Part shown: piece after piece, positions 12,801 to 25,100 of the stretch | Layout of the letters: every line of letters starts with the position of its first letter | How positions within the stretch are numbered: position 1 is the first letter of the stretch | Source: Phoronis australis | Taxonomy: Eukaryota; Phoronida; Phoronidae | Assembly (NCBI GenBank): GCA_002633005.1 | Contig: NMRA01000173.1 | Span: 87,810 to 151,809 of the forward strand | Direction: 5' to 3' | Length of the DNA stretch: 64,000 nucleotides | Notes under the pieces: model-generated | What the model saw: only the letters and a program-made list of their open reading frames with translations | What the model was told of the DNA's origin: nothing | The model's database searches: none | Position numbers and translations under genes: made by a program

Positions 12801-14928
12801 CTTAAAATATACTTATGCAATCGTGATGCGTTTGGTTGTTGAAATCAAGCTGCTGATTAAAAACAAATAGTAGAAGTGTCTATGATCACGTACATAAAGA
12901 CACCTTAAAAGTTTGGTTCAGCCACCCCACCAATTAATTGTCATTCCATAATTTGAAGTTAAACTGTTAATATTATGACATGCAATCATGTCTGATCTAG
13001 TTTGCTCTTTGCGATCACATATTTTACTGAGTTATCCTCTTTTTTGACAAAATTTAAAACTTATGGGGTGCTGTATTCAGTGTACCATTGCAAAGTCAGT
13101 TTTGCGTATATACAACATTTTTGTTTCAAATTTTGAAAAACACGGTATAATGTCATTTTCTTCAATCATGTTTATCAAAATACCGCCAGAAATGAAATAC
13201 CCCGGTAGCCTCAGAATTATTTTGAGTTACCTTTATTTACTATGCAGGCAACCATTTTCCTCCTTGCGTCAATAATACTCTTCATTACATACAAGTACTG
13301 ACAGAGGGTCAATGTTGTCAAAACGGCAACAATCAGATTCATTACTTTGGCATAATGCCCGCAAAGCCATTAGATGAGTTTGTTTCATATGAAATTATGA
13401 TAATTTAGCAAGTCTTGCGTCACATACTTTTCAGCACCCTGCATGATTGTCAACAGTTGACAGTTTTTCTCGGAATGGGTCTTATCTTTCAATTACGATT
13501 ATCACCATCCACAGTTAGAAAACTGCACCATTAGGAAGATGCGCTGAAACCAGCTGCTAAAAATTTCTGTTAATTTGCCACGGATTATAAAACACTCTGT
13601 CACTTTGCGAAGTGACACTTGTGTAATTTTACAAGGAAAGTTCGCACTCTCTTCATTTTCACTTGCATCAAGCAGGAGCTTCAAATTGTCCTGTGGCGCA
13701 AAGCCGCAGCAAAGCCTCAACCGTTCTTGTTTCATCACCATAATGCAGGTTTGGGGATCAGGCAGTCATTGAGACTCCGTGACATCATTGGTTTTCAAGT
13801 AGCGCCCTCTGTTCGTTTGCTGTGCTTGTCTTGTTCGTTTGACAGATGACTTGTCTGTTTGACAGTTGACTTAATTATTTGAAAGTTTGTTACTTGTCAG
13901 TGTGGTAAGCTACTTAATCACTAGCCAACTTACTCATTTGCTCAAAGATGTTTTGTCTGTTTGAAAAACCATAGCATTCTTGACTTGTTTATTTAACAAA
14001 TCACTTGTCTGTTTAGAAAATTTGTAAAACCACTTGCCTATTTGGCAGCGTTGTGTATTTTGAACCTTTTGGCTGCCATAAAAGACTAGCAGCTTTTCCA
14101 GAAATCAAATCAGTCGCATCCTGGGGCTCCAGAAACTTGCGATGCCATTGGCCTGGTCATCTTGGAGTTTTTGTATCATATTTGAATTCAGCTTACAGTA
14201 TTTTGATATGGTTACAGCATGAGTCTCAAGGAAAGTGATGCTTAAAAACACGTCCATCTTTGCAGTGCTGTTGTGGTAATTTGAGACTTTTGACGTGATT
14301 TGTTATATCCAACTTGTAGTGTTTTCTGTGTGATCAAATGGTTTCAATATCATGTGCCCATAATCAACAAAGCATAATTACCAACCGTCCAGCTTTTTGA
14401 AGGTTAGTACTGTGTCTTACCACAGCCTTAGAATGTCTTCATTGACACATGCAGCAAAATTTCCATAATGGCATGATTATATTAAATGTGCAGCTGCATT
14501 GTTTCAAAAGCTTTTGTGCTCTTTCACACTATAAACCCCTATTTCGCCATTCTATTTCACAGAAAAATAAGACTCGTGATATTTCAGTGTGTTGTGGCAG
14601 ACATTTTCCTCTTCCAGTATGACTATACATCCATATGTCCAGCTCCTTTGTATTGGGTTGTGATAGAGTACACAAAGTAATCTTCATAGAATGCGCACTA
14701 CGTTAAGAGTTTGAATTCTGCGAAAATGGTAACAGGGCCATTCAAAGATTTTTTTAAATAGATGGATTAAGATGTCTTAATTAAGTCACACTGACTAATG
14801 ATTCACATTTCAGGTTTGGTAAACCCGAAGATATTGCTGGTCTTGCTTCATTTCTGGCATCAGAGGATTCCGCTTACATAACAGGGGAAACAATTTGTGC
14901 AACAGGAGGAATGAAATCGCGTCTATGA
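3889..14928 (+). CDS. DHRS4: Dehydrogenase/reductase SDR family member 4 (DHRS4-like), eight exons, first exon missing
   Basis: NADP-dependent short-chain dehydrogenase of the DHRS4 group, which reduces retinal and other carbonyl compounds in peroxisomes. Exons: 3889-4066, 4364-4441, 5390-5413, 6197-6267, 8975-9026, 10854-10988, 11104-11159, 14814-14928; phases agree throughout and total about 236 residues. It starts at the end of the cofactor loop ([17 protein letters not shown]) and continues with the structural SNAAV motif, the catalytic serine in VTSIGG, the YSVSK catalytic Tyr/Lys pair, NGIAPG, and a C-terminal [15 protein letters not shown]. The final SRL is a peroxisomal PTS1 signal, typical of DHRS4. 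About 45 N-terminal residues lie in an exon I could not find. Exon 5390-5413 is a 24 nt microexon. Exon 11104-11159 runs into a 20-copy minisatellite that repeats its splice donor. It converges with INTS2. Candidate poly(A) signals lie at 15444 and 15506. Confidence 0.93.
6541..8180 (+). mobile_element. Dispersed non-autonomous repeat built of diverged ~150-190 bp modules
   Basis: Lies in the DHRS4 intron between exons 6197-6267 and 8975-9026. Each module contains a similar order of phrases: a 'tatctcc-aaac' start, 'atgaaatttggcaaatgtgtt', a gap, then 'gcgccctctagtggcaattt'. The first 50 bp (TGCGCCCATATATTTACATG) match the reverse complement of the end of the copy at 36906-38130, which marks one true terminus. 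No coding capacity is visible, so mobility, if any, would depend on proteins from elsewhere. Confidence 0.65.
9963..10006. repeat. Perfect 17 bp stem hairpin in DHRS4 intron
   Basis: GGCATGGATTGTGTAAA at 9963-9979 pairs exactly with 9990-10006, with a 10 nt loop. This may be the core of a small foldback element; a matching direct-repeat target site was not identified. Confidence 0.75.
11137..12395. repeat. Minisatellite, 63 bp x 20, spanning a DHRS4 splice donor
   Basis: Units begin every 63 bp from 11137. The first 23 nt of the first unit are the end of DHRS4 exon 11104-11159, followed by the authentic donor GGGGAG|GTAAAC and 17 more copies' worth of the same 40 nt intron part. In all, 20 copies of exon end plus donor are present, with donors after 11159 + 63n up to 12356. 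Copies 1-2 share one base difference (TTTCTGTGT) from the rest; the others are essentially identical, so expansion or homogenisation is recent. The period keeps long frames open on both strands (about 450-500 codons), which do not match the DHRS4 frame. The array ends at an ambiguous base (12396), so copy number is uncertain. Confidence 0.97.
12430..14050. mobile_element. Possible foldback element with subrepeat-rich inverted arms
   Basis: The left stretch (about 12430-12660) has many diverged copies of a short phrase like 'caaacgaacaagt / acagacag'. The right stretch (about 13840-14050) has the reverse complement phrase 'acttgtctgtttgacag' many times. Arms made of short subrepeats in inverted orientation are typical of foldback transposons. 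The interior has no gene. Boundaries and target duplication are not resolved. Confidence 0.35.
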
Positions 14929-16721
14929 TAAATCACATCCGTCTAGAGAAAAGTTACAAATTACTACAACATTCAAACCTTACGCAGTGCTAAATAGGGC
15001 AATTCAAATTTGCTAATATTTACCTGGTGTCAATCAAGTTTGCATTAGTAAATTATCCTGGTGAAGCAAGTGTTGAACTCCATCCATTCCACGGTGTAGT
15101 GAATGCTAACTTGCTGTATCAAAGGACCAAGAAAGTAGTTCTCAAATATGGCGCAGCATGGAGTTTAAATGCCCCCCATTGAGTTTATTGAATTCTCATG
15201 ATAACCGTTTGTGTTTGATGTTTCAAATTAATTTTGTACAAAGTAAATTTGAGATTATTTAATAATATTGTTATTATTGCTGAAAGCACTACTTGAAAAA
15301 TGTATGGTTGCATTTCAGTACACTTAGAGATTAGTGATTCTACAAGTTGTTTATGTCAAATTTAATTGCAACTAGCCATTTAATCTCATTTCCTCTTTTT
15401 AAGATCTTGTGCAATATGAGAAAAAAAATTCTTTTTAACAGACAATAAACTCCTAGTGCATTTCTTTTGAAAGAATTTGCTGTCTAGCAAAACCAGTTTC
15501 TTAGAAATAAAAATATAAATCCTGCAAGCATTCCTACAATGAAGTTTAGCATTTTTGAGGTTTTAGGTCATGTATAATGATTTTATAATGTAAAATCTTA
15601 CTAAAGAAACACTTGATTTGGGAAATACTAGAGGAACTATGAATTTTAAAGAAAAAATAATGATTTTTTTTTGGTTTCCCGCTACGTGATGTCATCAGTG
15701 GAAGATCAGTTTAATATGAACATGTATGAAATGGGTGATAGTAGAGATTTTGTTATAATGACTTAAAGAGTGAGCTTGATGAGTATGTCTTAGATAGGGG
15801 TGAACACGACACTCGGGCATAGACCTAATTCAAGCGGCGGACATTAAAATCCAAAATGAGGCTCACTGCGATAAATAAAGCGGAAGTTGACATTGTGCGA
15901 GTCAAATGGCCAGTCTTTCGAGTCCAACCTGGTTATTAATCTTAAAAATGTGTCGATAATTAGCCACAGAGACGTAGAAAAATACATTAGAGAACAAGTC
16001 AATGCACCAAACAGTTATCTGACGAAAGGGTATAACTTTTTTTGGAAAACTAGGTTCGAAACATGAAAAGTAAATAATGACCCAACTGCGGCGATCATAG
16101 AGTTACGGATAAGGCATTAGGCTGAATCAGGGTTATGTTTGTTCTTGTAAATTGTTGATAAAAATGCTTTCTACACAAATCCGGTCATCTACTTGTGTTG
16201 TTGACGAGTAGAAGATATATTCGACAGTGGTGGCTCATCGCATCTTGCTGTCATGTGCAATTAGTCACATCTGGTTTAATTTGTTGATTAAGAATATTAA
16301 CATCAAGCATAGCCTAGGTCCTGGTGAGGTAGGGACTACTGGGACTAACAGTTGATTTGTGATTTATCTGAAAGAATAACTGATGTTATTAAATATATTT
16401 TTTATTAAAATAAAAAACCAGGTTCGTAACTGAAAATAAAAATTATTTGACCATTTTTTAAATTTTGAAAACGAGCACAGCACCAGAAATCGCTGTCACA
16501 TTATATCCAGGTTCTCATTCACTCCTTTGCACTCATTCACAAGTAGTAATTATTTGACCATCAGTTCTGCTTTTTTGCTTTTAATAATTCTAACGTCTAC
16601 TCCATGTGTTAGGTATCAATCTGGACCAAGTTAATTAATTGAAATTAAAACACCAAATTCGTTCGTCCGAAGCATAACCTCGTTTTAGAGCTCAATTTCA
16701 GTTAACTGGACAGAGCAAGCA

Positions 16722-17120
16722 TTGTTATCATGTTTCTTTAGGGACCTTGTTCATCCGAGGGAGAAGGTGCCTGTGTCTTCCAGCTGTGAGAGAGGAATTT
16801 TTTCGCCAAGGGGAAAAATCTGCCTCCCGATCATCATCAATAGCAGCCCTGCCCTGTTGCAAGCTCTCCCGATCATCATCAATAGCAGCCCTGCCCTGTT
16901 GCAAGCTCTCATAGGCTCTGTCTCAAGTAGCATTTTGTGCTCTTTCAAATTGTCACCTATGTTGTTACAGGTGATTTGAACTTCGCAGGGAAGTTTTCAA
17001 TCACTAGGGGGATTTTTAGGCCTCGTGGGGGAGGTTTGGGGGATTTTGCAATATTTTTGAGAGCGAAATAGGGCTGATATTTGGCCCCAAAATCGAGGGA
17101 TTGAGGGCCCTGTCCTTTTT
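16722..17120 (+). repeat. Dispersed repeat copy A
   Basis: Over several hundred bases this matches the reverse complement of 52365-52690 in the same order. Shared phrases include 'gagggagaaggtgcctgtg', 'aaaaatctgcctcccgatca', 'cataggctctgtctcaagta', 'ttgtgctctttcaaattgt' and 'gattgagggccct'. Copy A has a local 47 bp tandem duplication near 16848-16912. No terminal structure or coding capacity was recognised. Confidence 0.7.
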
Positions 17121-17619
17121 GTAAAGAAAAATGCATCATCTTTCAACCCTGGCTGGCCAAACAATCTCCGGTCGTTGCTATGATGATCAGCAACCAAGAT
17201 GCGACAAAATATGATCTAACTTTTCGAAAACATTGATAAATTTTACACAAATGTATTTTCCTTCGCCGCGGCTTATGCCAACAACCCAATGCTTCCGAAT
17301 CTCAACATCCTTAGGGATTGTAAAACAGACAGTTGAGAGTCCGTATTCTTTCTATCCATTCAAGCATCACGTAATACAACCAGTATGCCGATAAGCCAAC
17401 AGAGCTATCGTAGCGAGCCTTGTTTTGGAACGCGCCTCCTGTTGGTGTGAATTAGGTCAATAGGTGAAACAGATATGGTAAGGGCTGTTCCAGCAAAAAA
17501 TGTATGGGGGGAGGCACTTTTATTTCGCCCCTGCCGCCCATATTTTTCATTTATTTCTCCAACTCATGACCCAAATTTAGTTAATAGGTTAAAATACAAA
17601 AATCCAACAATTGCAAACA

Positions 17620-18180
17620 AGTTGCCTCCAGGATGACCTGTTAAGAACTTAGATAATCGACAGACAAGAACTAGTTGTCTTGTCCAATATTGTCAAAAAC
17701 TAAAATAGCCAAAAGGGTGGTCGAATTAAAACGAAAATGACTTCTGTCAACGCATCCATCCCTGCTATTTAATTTTGTGCCAAATTTCCAGTTGTGCCTA
17801 GCACTTTTTGAGATAATCAATCTGTCTTGTCCAAAACTAACAGGGTTAAACAGTAATTGAATCCAGCGTCCAAAAATTGACTGGTGATGGAACATTCTTG
17901 CGATATACTTCTATTTCATTGTGATCAGTGAAGCAGTTTTTGAGATAATCAACATACACACAATGGCTTGTTGAAAACTAAAGCAGCCAACATGGGGTAC
18001 CAAGGTTGTCAAATTCGCTCGGAAATCGACTGGTGCAGGCGCATCCTTGCCAAGTACCTGTATACCAAATTTCTTCATGATCCACCGAGCAGTTTTTGAG
18101 ATAATCGATGGACAAGAAGTGATAATGACAGATTTCACCGACCACAAAGTTTTGTGAATGCAGAAAAATTCCATGTGAGA
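17620..18180. repeat. Diverged ~170 bp tandem element
   Basis: The phrase 'agcagtttttgagataatc' recurs at about 17807, 17930 and 18090, each time preceded by 'ccaaatttc' and followed by 'gacaagaa/aaacta'. This suggests a modular repeat like that at 6541-8180 but of different sequence. Confidence 0.5.
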
Positions 18181-18639
18181 TCACAACTCACATCACTTAC
18201 TAGAAACTTGAATTTCAAACCGTCTCCACGAATGCTTTTAGACTGCTATGTCAAGTGAATATTGGAACTTGTCTATCTTACTCCTCATACTTTTTATTTA
18301 AAAATCACCACTTTTCTTATATGTGTTAACACCAGTTTAGTGTTGCAGAAATTTTCATTCTAATGTGACTGCAGTACATGTGCTGGTAATCAAGTTGCCC
18401 ATGACTTGAGTAATGGCATAGTGTACATATTGCACTCTGTACACCAGCAACATGGGTTTGATTTTTGTTTTGGGATATGTTTGGGTATTTGCCAAGTGAA
18501 TTTTTGGTGAGTTTTGATTTCTTTTGAGATGTGTTTGGCTGAAAATACCAACCTGTCAACATTTACAGGTCAAAAAATTCCACCGTTTTAATGCTTTACT
18601 TCTTACAAGAATGACCACCCATAATTTGAGTTTTTTTCT

Positions 18640-18840
18640 GAAGACCACCCATGCAGCGTATTTCATAAAGGTGGTTAAACAAAACCAGGTTTAAGACTTA
18701 AACCTGGTCTTCCTAAACGTGGTCTAATTTTAGACCTAACTTGCACTTCACCAATGTGGTTTAAAAGTCTGAAAGCCTGGTTTTGTTAGACCCAGGAGCC
18801 TGTTTAGTAAAACCAGGTTTAAAGTATCCAAGCCACCCTG
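18640..18840. mobile_element. MITE-like palindromic repeat
   Basis: Contains a near-perfect palindrome around 18685-18712 (ACCAGGTTTAAG / CTTAAACCTGGT). The same 'aaccaggttt' phrase recurs toward both ends (about 18678 and 18812). Multiple inverted copies of one short terminal phrase point to a short non-autonomous element, but no target duplication was confirmed. Confidence 0.4.
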
Positions 18841-18961
18841 CTGTGTCAATCTAGATTAACCCAACAAAGAAACTATTGAAATGCTTTAATGAAACCTTGA
18901 TCATGTGGGAATACAATGGCACACAGTAGTAGAATCAGTGCAGACATTTGGGAAAAAGGTC

Positions 18962-19163
18962 TAACATGGACTGTTTGTCACATTAGCTCATACATGGACT
19001 GTTTGTCACATCAGCTCATACATTGACTGTTTGTCACATCAACTCATACATTGACTGTTTGTCACATCAGCTCATACATCGACTGTTTGTCACATCAGCT
19101 CATACATTAACTGTTTGTCACATCAGCTCATACACTGACTGTTTGTCACATCAGCTCATAGCA
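18962..19163. repeat. Minisatellite, 28 bp x 7, overlapping the INTS2 stop codon
   Basis: Reading on the minus strand, each unit carries TATGAGCTGATGTGACAAAC. The first unit contains the authentic last codons ATG AGC and stop TGA of INTS2 (19151-19153); the others lie in the 3'UTR. Confidence 0.93.
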
Positions 19164-22100
19164 ACTTGTTTGGCAATGGTAGAAAATGACTTTTTGACTT
19201 GCGCGTCTAGGCGTCTGAATTTTGAACTTGAATCCAATTTGTCTTCCATGCTGGAGCCATCATCATCCATTTTTACTGAAACAGAGATAACAATGACTTA
19301 TTTGAGTGCATTCAACCACATTCTGTACATGTACTATAGACAACTAAATTTCAATCAAAGTGATGAATCCCTTCTTTCAATTCTGATGATTGCAAGTCAC
19401 AACACAGTTTTCTGTCTGACAAAGTGTTGACATATCACCAAGATATCTGTAATATCACTGGATGTTTTGCACTACATAGGTTCAAACTGTGAAATCACCT
19501 GATGTTTTGCATTACATATGATCAAACTGTAATGTCACTGGATGTAACACACTACACAGGATCAAACTGTAATGTCACTGGATGTAACACACTACACAGG
19601 ATCAAACTACTCAGAACAGCAAAGGTTCATGCAGTAACTCTTGGATACTTTTACTTAACGTACAAATAATGTCATTTAATTTATCGCACATGTCATGAGA
19701 TTGGTCATGTTAGAATGAAAGCTAGCTTACCTGATGCCTGGCTTTCAAGTGTTGCACCATGAGCAGTACAAATTCTTGCCAAGCTGACCAACAGGGTTAT
19801 GACATCTGTGATCAAGACAGGGAATGCTTTGCATATCCTCTCCAGAGCTGGCAAAACATGTAGGAAGTACTCTGTACGTGTGTCACTGGGGATTACTGAA
19901 AGCAATTTAACAACTGCTTTAATATTAAAAAGTTAAAACAAGGTTACGTAGATTATTGGCTGACCAACAGAGGTCGTATGTGTGGGTGTATAGTCACTGG
20001 GAAATAAAAATGGTTGCCTCCTAGCTCTTGTGTTGTCATTCAGATAAATCTGGTTAATCCCGCAATTATGTAGCACAATACATCAGGTTCGCTTAGGTTA
20101 GACGGCTCACACCTTAGGTTAGATGGCTCATACTTTAGGTTAGATGGCTCATACCTTTGGTTAGATGGCTCATAGCTTAGGTTAGATGGCTCATACCTTA
20201 GGTTAGATGGCTCATACCTTAGGTTAGATGGCTCATACCTTAGGTTAGATGACTCGTACCTTTGGTTAGATGGCTGGTACCTTTGGTTAGATGGCTCATA
20301 CCTTAGGTTAGACGGCTCATACCTTTGGTTAGATGACTCATACCTAGTCAGCTTAGATGGCTCCTACCATTGGTTAGATGACTTATACCTTGGGTTAGAT
20401 GGCTCAAAACTTTACGTTTATGCAGACCAACATGCTTTACGAAGTGGAAACTTGATTTCATGATCTTTCCTGAGTTACTAATGCCAGTCAATTTATGCTT
20501 CATTAAAAAATGAATGCAAGTCATGGGAAACAATGTCCACAAATTTTAGGGTTAAACTGTATAATACGATGATATAAAGCATGTTTACTTGTGAAACCAT
20601 GTCACTATTATAACATGCATCCTCAAGTTGATAGGTTTTCACTTCCTCAGTTTAACATGCCACACCATGCATGCAGATTTGACAGCCAGGCAATGAGTAA
20701 CATTAGTATAGTATACTATAATTCAACAATGCATGAAAATAATTCAGGAGTCTATTTCATGAAAAGTGACAAGTCAAATTTGGTCTTGTGCTTAAAGCAA
20801 CTGTTTTTGAAAAGTAATTAAATCTCACTTGGAAAAGAATGCAGTCTGAGAGTATTAGCACAACTGATAATTACTGAGAAATTTTTTATAAATTATTTCA
20901 AGAATGTGAAGTGGGAGCACAATACCAAATGTCTGTCTTAATGTCAAGTTGATGAAACAGGCCCAAGTGTTAGCAACTAGTGCAGCATGGTCAGTGCAGC
21001 GCCATGGTCAGTGCAACGCCATGGTCAGTGCAACGCCATGGTCAGCGCAACGCCATGGTCAATGCAACGCCATGGTCAGTGCAACGCCATGGTCAGTGCA
21101 ACGTCATGGTCAGCGCAACACCATGGTCAATGCAACGCCATGGTCAGTGCAACGCCATGGTCAGTGCAACGCCATGGTCAGTGCAATGCCATGGCCAGTG
21201 CAAAGCCATGGTCAGTGCAACGCTATGGTCAGTGCAACGCCATGGTCAGCGCAACGCCATGGTCAATGCAACGCCAAGGTCAGTGCAGCGCCATGGTCAG
21301 TGCAACGCTATGGTCAGTGCAATGCCATGGTCAATGCAACATTATGGTCAATTCAATAAAGTGACATTAGAAGATGACTTTGGTAGTTACCAGTGAGCAT
21401 GGTGGAGAGAACGTTGATAGTTAACCTAGCCACGCCCATGGACTTGGGCAATGCATATTGTAGACATAAGTAGGAGATCAACTCTGTACCAAATATCTGA
21501 AATTATAGAAAAGGCAAATAATAGTAAAATATAAGTATATTGATTCAGCAGTTTTGACCTGAATTTTCATATGCCAGCTTTGATTTTCATCAAATAAGGC
21601 AGGTCTGTCATGGGCCCAAGCCCTTTGTATCCAATTCTTTAGATTATTTAAAATAATTGCTTATCACAAAAATCAAGTCTGCATAACCCATCTAAACATT
21701 TTTGTTGCATATCTCTAACCTTAAAGCCAACTCACCTGTTTATCCCAGTGAGGTTGACTGAGTAACTCAGGTATGAAGTCCAAACAGATGTGCATGGATG
21801 GAATGCCACCCACTGTGATAGGTAGCAACTCGCTTGGGTAGCCCTGCAACAAGAAAAAAATTGGTGCTTTAACCAAAAAGAAATTTATTTGTTTAACTTC
21901 AACTATATTACTACAAAATTAGACTAATCTTTTACAACATCTCAAAAATGATCCAAAATTTCAAGCTAAGCGACACAATGCTATTACTATGCAATAAAGC
22001 TTAAAATTGAGGCATTGACACTAGTGGAACAATGGTTCAACCTGAAAAGACAAACATTCATGTAATCACATAGAACACGCACATCCTGTGTTTGTTCTCA

Positions 22101-25100
22101 GACGTCAGTTGATAAAAAGAAGTTCAATTCATGATTAACGTCACCTAATGAATACAGTTTCCCACTCTGTGTTACACTAAAGCCAATAATTAATACTGCA
22201 CGTCACTCACTTGAAAGTGAACCAGCTTGACCAAATTGGGGTCTGCAATAAACATCTGATGTAGATAAGAGCAGGTTAATCTTTGAACTTCGTGCAGGTT
22301 ACTTAGACAGATGGATGAGACCTGTACAATCATGAAAGGCAAGATGAATGAAATGAGAATACAGAGTGACACAATAACATTTCTTGGATAAATTGAACTA
22401 ACATATATAGAGGATTGTTCACAATTATCATCGTGCAGTTTAGGAAGGGAGGGAATCGAGGCTTGCTGCAAGTGTACGCTTTTCACATCACAAAAATGGT
22501 GATGCAAAATAACAAAATTCAATGCTTTATGCATTGCTTTTCATGTCATTAAAAATATGATTCAACTGTGAACTGCTTTAATACTGACATAATTTTTGGC
22601 AAGATTTGCCTGACACATTGACAGTTTATGTAAATCCTTGTCAAGTATAAAAAGTCACATTTTGCATGCTTTAGGGGGAGTGTTTTTTATTGTTTAGAGA
22701 AAATGATGATAATTGTGAATGAGTCCTAACAACATGTGTACAACCAAAGACTACCAGGCATGGCTTAGCATTGACAATTGTGAATGAGTCCTAACAACAT
22801 GTGTACAACCAAAGACTACCAGGCATGGCTTTACAATTCATTCTGTGCATTTCACCCAAGATAAAATACAATTTTTCATCACAAAGCACTTTGATTAAGG
22901 GTGAAGTAAAATAATCTATTTGGAACTGAATTTTTGGCATTAAGCAGGATGTGTCTTTGGTTTGGAATTAAGCAGGATGTCTTTCATTAAGGAGTCGTAA
23001 ACATTCAGAATAAGAAACTAGGTATAACGAGAGGAAACTAAAATGTCCGCACACTGTAGAAATGTTGAAGCAACTAAGGGGAACCAATAGTTTTAAATTG
23101 TGCTTAATCATCAAAAAATTGAGAGACAGGTTGATCGAGATGACAGCAATATCTGCAAACACACCGTATTTTTATGTTATATGTATGTGAACATATAAAA
23201 CTTTCTGGATTAGTTCTCAAGAACACGACTCACTTTAGTCTGTGGCGCAGGTAGGCAACATTCCAGTAGTATCTGTATAACTGCACTGTCCTGGGCTGCA
23301 ATCAGAGCATTCTTCAGCTCTTCTTTCTCTGGGTCAAACTTCTGGTCAGAGTACTGTGATGCGAGGAATGCTCGCGACATTTGAAGGCAGCTGTTGAGTA
23401 TTTGCAACAGGATCTCAAATATGGGTGGACACCTGAAAAAGAAGACACTGATCATGTCACTACACTATAGTTCTGGTATCTGTATAATTCTCCAGTAGCA
23501 AGGATATCAATTCAAAGCTGCAAAGCACATAGGTCAGTGATTTTTGATGTGAAAATACTTTTGAATTGGACCTTTTAATTTAACGTTACAAAAGTGATTT
23601 CACCTTGTACTGTAATAGTGGCTTCTCGGTTTGAGATTACCTGAAATATTATTTTAATTGAAGACTGAACGCAATAAGTGACAATCCAAGAGTTACCATG
23701 GCAACAAAGGAAATATGCTAATCAGCCAAATAGGAAAAGGTTAGCTCTGTGGCGGACTACTATTAAGCCAAAGTTGTACACTTAAATATTTTTGTAACAA
23801 GATCTCCATTAATAAATGTCGGTATTGGCACTGCCTCACAGTATTACCGTTCAACATATTATGGACAATGCAGGCACTTGTTAAACTAAGCCAGTGACAT
23901 AAACGGCAGATTTAGGCCACAAACCCAGGTAACATACACAAACTACAAGTAGGGATGTGTAGTATGTTGTCATTTATTTGTCAGCTTGTATCAAAAACAA
24001 AAAAGAACAAGTGTATGCACATTGGAATAAAAAACTTAACTTTTATAAAAATTCAGACTTGATAGCCGCAGTATTTGATTCTGAAGTACCAACTAGAGTA
24101 ATCTGATCACTTTTAACTTAGGGTATACTGAATGAAAGTCATGTACCATGTATTATCAACTTACCCAAACACTCTGCCAACACGCCTGAGGACATTCAAG
24201 GGTTCTCTGATATCAACTTACCTGAACACTCTGACCTCACACAAAAGGACATCCAAGGGTTCTATGATATCAACTTACCTAAACACTCTGCCATCACACC
24301 TGAGGACATTTAAGGGGTCTATGGTAAGGTCTTCCTCACTGACAGCCAGACCAGCTGTGAGTACTTTATTAACTCTCAGTGCATTGTACGTGCCCACTCG
24401 TAATCTGAAACAAATAGAGCAAAGTGGATCAGTGAGTTTAAACAGAGTCTAAGAAGACAAAACGCAATTATATACTCTTAGACAACAACTTCCCATGGTG
24501 TGGCCCACTTTATGTAAACTTTAAGTTAAAGCAATACTACTGGTCAATGTTTGAGTCGAGTGGTGAGCAGAGTTAGGATACACCACAGAATATCATCCTG
24601 AACACTGACACTTGCTATAGCAAGATACAGTACAAGACAAAAGTAATCAATTTCCCCCATCATGACAGCTACCTCACCAATTACAGAATGACTTGGCTAC
24701 CTCACTAATTACAGAATGACTTGGCTACCTCACTAATTACAGAATGACTTGGCTACCTCACTAATTACAGAATGACTTGGCTACCTCACTAATTACAGAA
24801 TGACTAGGCTACCTCACTAATTACAGAATGACTTAGCTACCTCACTAATTAAAGAATGACTTAGCTACCTCACTAATTACAGAATGACTAGGCTACCTCA
24901 CTAATTACAGAATGACTTAGCTACCTCACTAATTACAGAATGACTAGGCTACCTCACTAATTACAGAATGACTTAGCTACCTCACTAATTACAGAATGTC
25001 TTGGCTACCTCACTAATTTCAGAATGACTTAATTACTATAGCCACCATAGTACCTTCACTGTTAAAGTCTCTTCATTTTCATGAGTTTACACTGATTACT

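Larger units (their letters stand above)
14929..19150. other. Intergenic/3'UTR interval between convergent DHRS4 and INTS2
   Basis: No coding exon found. It holds the DHRS4 3'UTR with AATAAA at 15444-15449 and 15506-15511. It also holds a dispersed repeat (16722-17120), a diverged tandem element (about 17620-18180), a palindromic MITE-like patch (18640-18840), the INTS2 3'UTR with a reverse-strand AATAAA at 18293-18298, and the start of the 28 bp array at 18962. Confidence 0.7.

Noticed and set aside
20949-21396. Three overlapping plus-strand frames of 125-138 codons
   Set aside because: All three frames are open because a 17 bp unit has no stop in any phase; a real gene would use one.
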